Source of the DNA: an uncultured Clostridia bacterium
GTDB lineage: Bacteria > Bacillota > Clostridia > Christensenellales > Aristaeellaceae
DNA length: 5,060 nt
Assembly: GCA_946410395.1 (NCBI GenBank)
Contig: CAMKAE010000168.1
Span: 1 to 5,060, forward strand
Reading direction: 5' to 3'
In this document: piece by piece, positions 4,325 through 5,060 of the stretch
How positions within the stretch are numbered: the stretch's first letter is position 1
Layout: the number at the start of each line of letters is the position of its first letter
Notes under the pieces: generated by a model
Told to the model about the DNA's origin: nothing
Seen by the model: only the letters and a program-made list of their open reading frames with translations
Databases searched by the model: none
Program-made: the position numbers and the translations under genes

Positions 4325-5044
4325 TCAACAGTCCTCCTTCACGCATGCCAGCGCTTCCGCCAGCGTAAACGCTTTCTCATACATTGCCCGGCCGAGGATG
4401 GCCCCGGCGCACCCGGCGGCCTTCAGGTTCCGCAGGTCCTGCAGGGAAGACACCCCGCCGGAGCCGGTGATGCGCAGGCCCGTGGCCCGCACCAGGGCGG
4501 CGGTCGCCGCGATGTTGGGCCCCTGCATCATGCCGTCCCGGCTGACGTCGGTGTAGATCACGGTGTCAACGCCGCAGGCCTTCATCCGCAGGGCGAGGTC
4601 CACGGCGGTCATGTCGGCGGTTTCCACCCAGCCCCGCAGGGCCACGCGGCCGTCCTTCGCGTCGATGCCCGCCGCGATGGCGCCCGGCCATGCCCTGCAG
4701 GCGTCCTCCACCAGCTCGGGGTGCTCAAAGGCCGCGGTGCCGATGATGCAGCGGGCGACGCCCACGTCCATGCGCCGGGCGATGTCTTCCCGGGTGCGCA
4801 GGCCGCCCCCGAGCTCCACGGGGCCGCTGAAGGTCCGCACGATCTCCGCGATCAGCGGCAGGGCGACCGTCGCGCCGTCAAAGGCCGCGTCCAGGTCCAC
4901 GAGGTGGAGCCACTGCGCGCCCTCCGCCCGGAGCTTCGCGGCCATCTCAACCGGGTCGCCGTAGTCGGTCTTCTCCGTCCGCACGCCCTTTCTCAGGCGC
5001 ACGGCCCGGCCGCCCATCAGGTCGATGGCGGGATACAGGATCAT
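4325..5044 (-). CDS. hisA: HisA, ProFAR (phosphoribosylformimino-AICAR-P) isomerase
   Basis: This cytoplasmic (beta/alpha)8-barrel enzyme converts ProFAR to PRFAR, the fourth step of histidine synthesis. The 239-residue protein has the usual family length. It opens with the HisA signature PAIDLMGG, in which Asp8 is the expected catalytic residue. The second expected catalytic Asp is Asp128 in GIDAKDG, and YTDVSRDG (164-171) contains the conserved Thr165. Phosphate-binding glycines are visible at ELGGG (77-81), GSGGV (194-198) and LGR (217-219). The half-barrel duplication seen in HisA/HisF is consistent with these paired motifs. The ATG at 5044 is preceded by AGGAGG at 5053-5058 with 8-base spacing. 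A TGA on the same strand occupies 5058-5060, so an upstream operon gene (perhaps hisH) may end there. HisF is the main look-alike, but the N-terminus is HisA-type. Confidence 0.96.
   Translation of the reverse strand: MILYPAIDLMGGRAVRLRKGVRTEKTDYGDPVEMAAKLRAEGAQWLHLVDLDAAFDGATVALPLIAEIVRTFSGPVELGGGLRTREDIARRMDVGVARCIIGTAAFEHPELVEDACRAWPGAIAAGIDAKDGRVALRGWVETADMTAVDLALRMKACGVDTVIYTDVSRDGMMQGPNIAATAALVRATGLRITGSGGVSSLQDLRNLKAAGCAGAILGRAMYEKAFTLAEALACVKEDC
4333..4339 (-). promoter_or_regulatory. Ribosome binding site of hisIE inside the hisA 3' end
   Basis: AAGGAGG is encoded within the last codons of hisA and lies 10 bases before the ATG at 4322. It decides between that start and the upstream ATG at 4346, which would lie in front of this RBS. 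Confidence 0.8.
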
Positions 5045-5052
5045 CGCGCTTC

Positions 5053-5058
5053 CCTCCT
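5053..5058 (-). promoter_or_regulatory. Ribosome binding site of hisA
   Basis: AGGAGG on the minus strand lies 8 bases before the hisA ATG and fixes that start. It is the last feature before the window edge. Its position next to a possible upstream stop codon (5058-5060) suggests that hisA is internal to an operon. Confidence 0.85.
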
Positions 5059-5060
5059 CA

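Noticed and set aside
3444..4556. 370-residue plus-strand ORF opposite the HAD gene, hisIE and hisA
   Set aside because: It crosses three well-supported minus-strand genes, and its composition is that of antisense GC-rich DNA.

Overview
The window looks like the chromosome of a moderately to highly GC-rich Bacillota/Clostridia-type bacterium, possibly a gut Oscillospiraceae/Ruminococcaceae relative. This is inferred from strong AGGAGG-type ribosome binding sites, a clean sigma-A-like promoter before gap, a clostridial-looking NAD-type GAPDH and a fused hisIE. No taxonomic marker is present, so the assignment is tentative.

All convincing protein genes lie on the minus strand, so the biological order runs from 5060 down to 1. 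The right half (about 3027-5060) is the 3' part of a histidine operon: hisA, then hisIE two bases later, then a HAD-superfamily phosphatase 12 bases after that. A hairpin at about 2926-2951 probably ends this transcript. A separate transcription unit follows, with a promoter (TTGCAA, 17-bp spacer, TACAAT) and a strong RBS driving gap, the glycolytic glyceraldehyde-3-phosphate dehydrogenase (1747-2778). HisA and HisIE catalyse consecutive early steps of histidine synthesis. The HAD enzyme could supply a phosphatase step, but its substrate cannot be read from sequence. hisF, often between hisA and hisI, is not there.

The left third (1 to about 1746) has a different composition: hand counts give about 38% GC at 1201-1260 against 75% at 4681-4740. 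It carries a complete tyrosine recombinase/integrase (680-1582), so it is probably one end of a mobile or integrated element that landed just downstream of gap and runs off the left edge. Between gap and the integrase are 164 bp holding nested inverted repeats and a textbook intrinsic terminator. The T-tract of that terminator ends three bases before the integrase ATG.

Left of the integrase are a probable integrase terminator (571-605), a candidate structured small RNA on the plus strand with its own promoter (413-545), and one or two tiny hypothetical ORFs (79-326). The small-RNA candidate and the repeat-rich gap/integrase junction are the most interesting unexplained parts.
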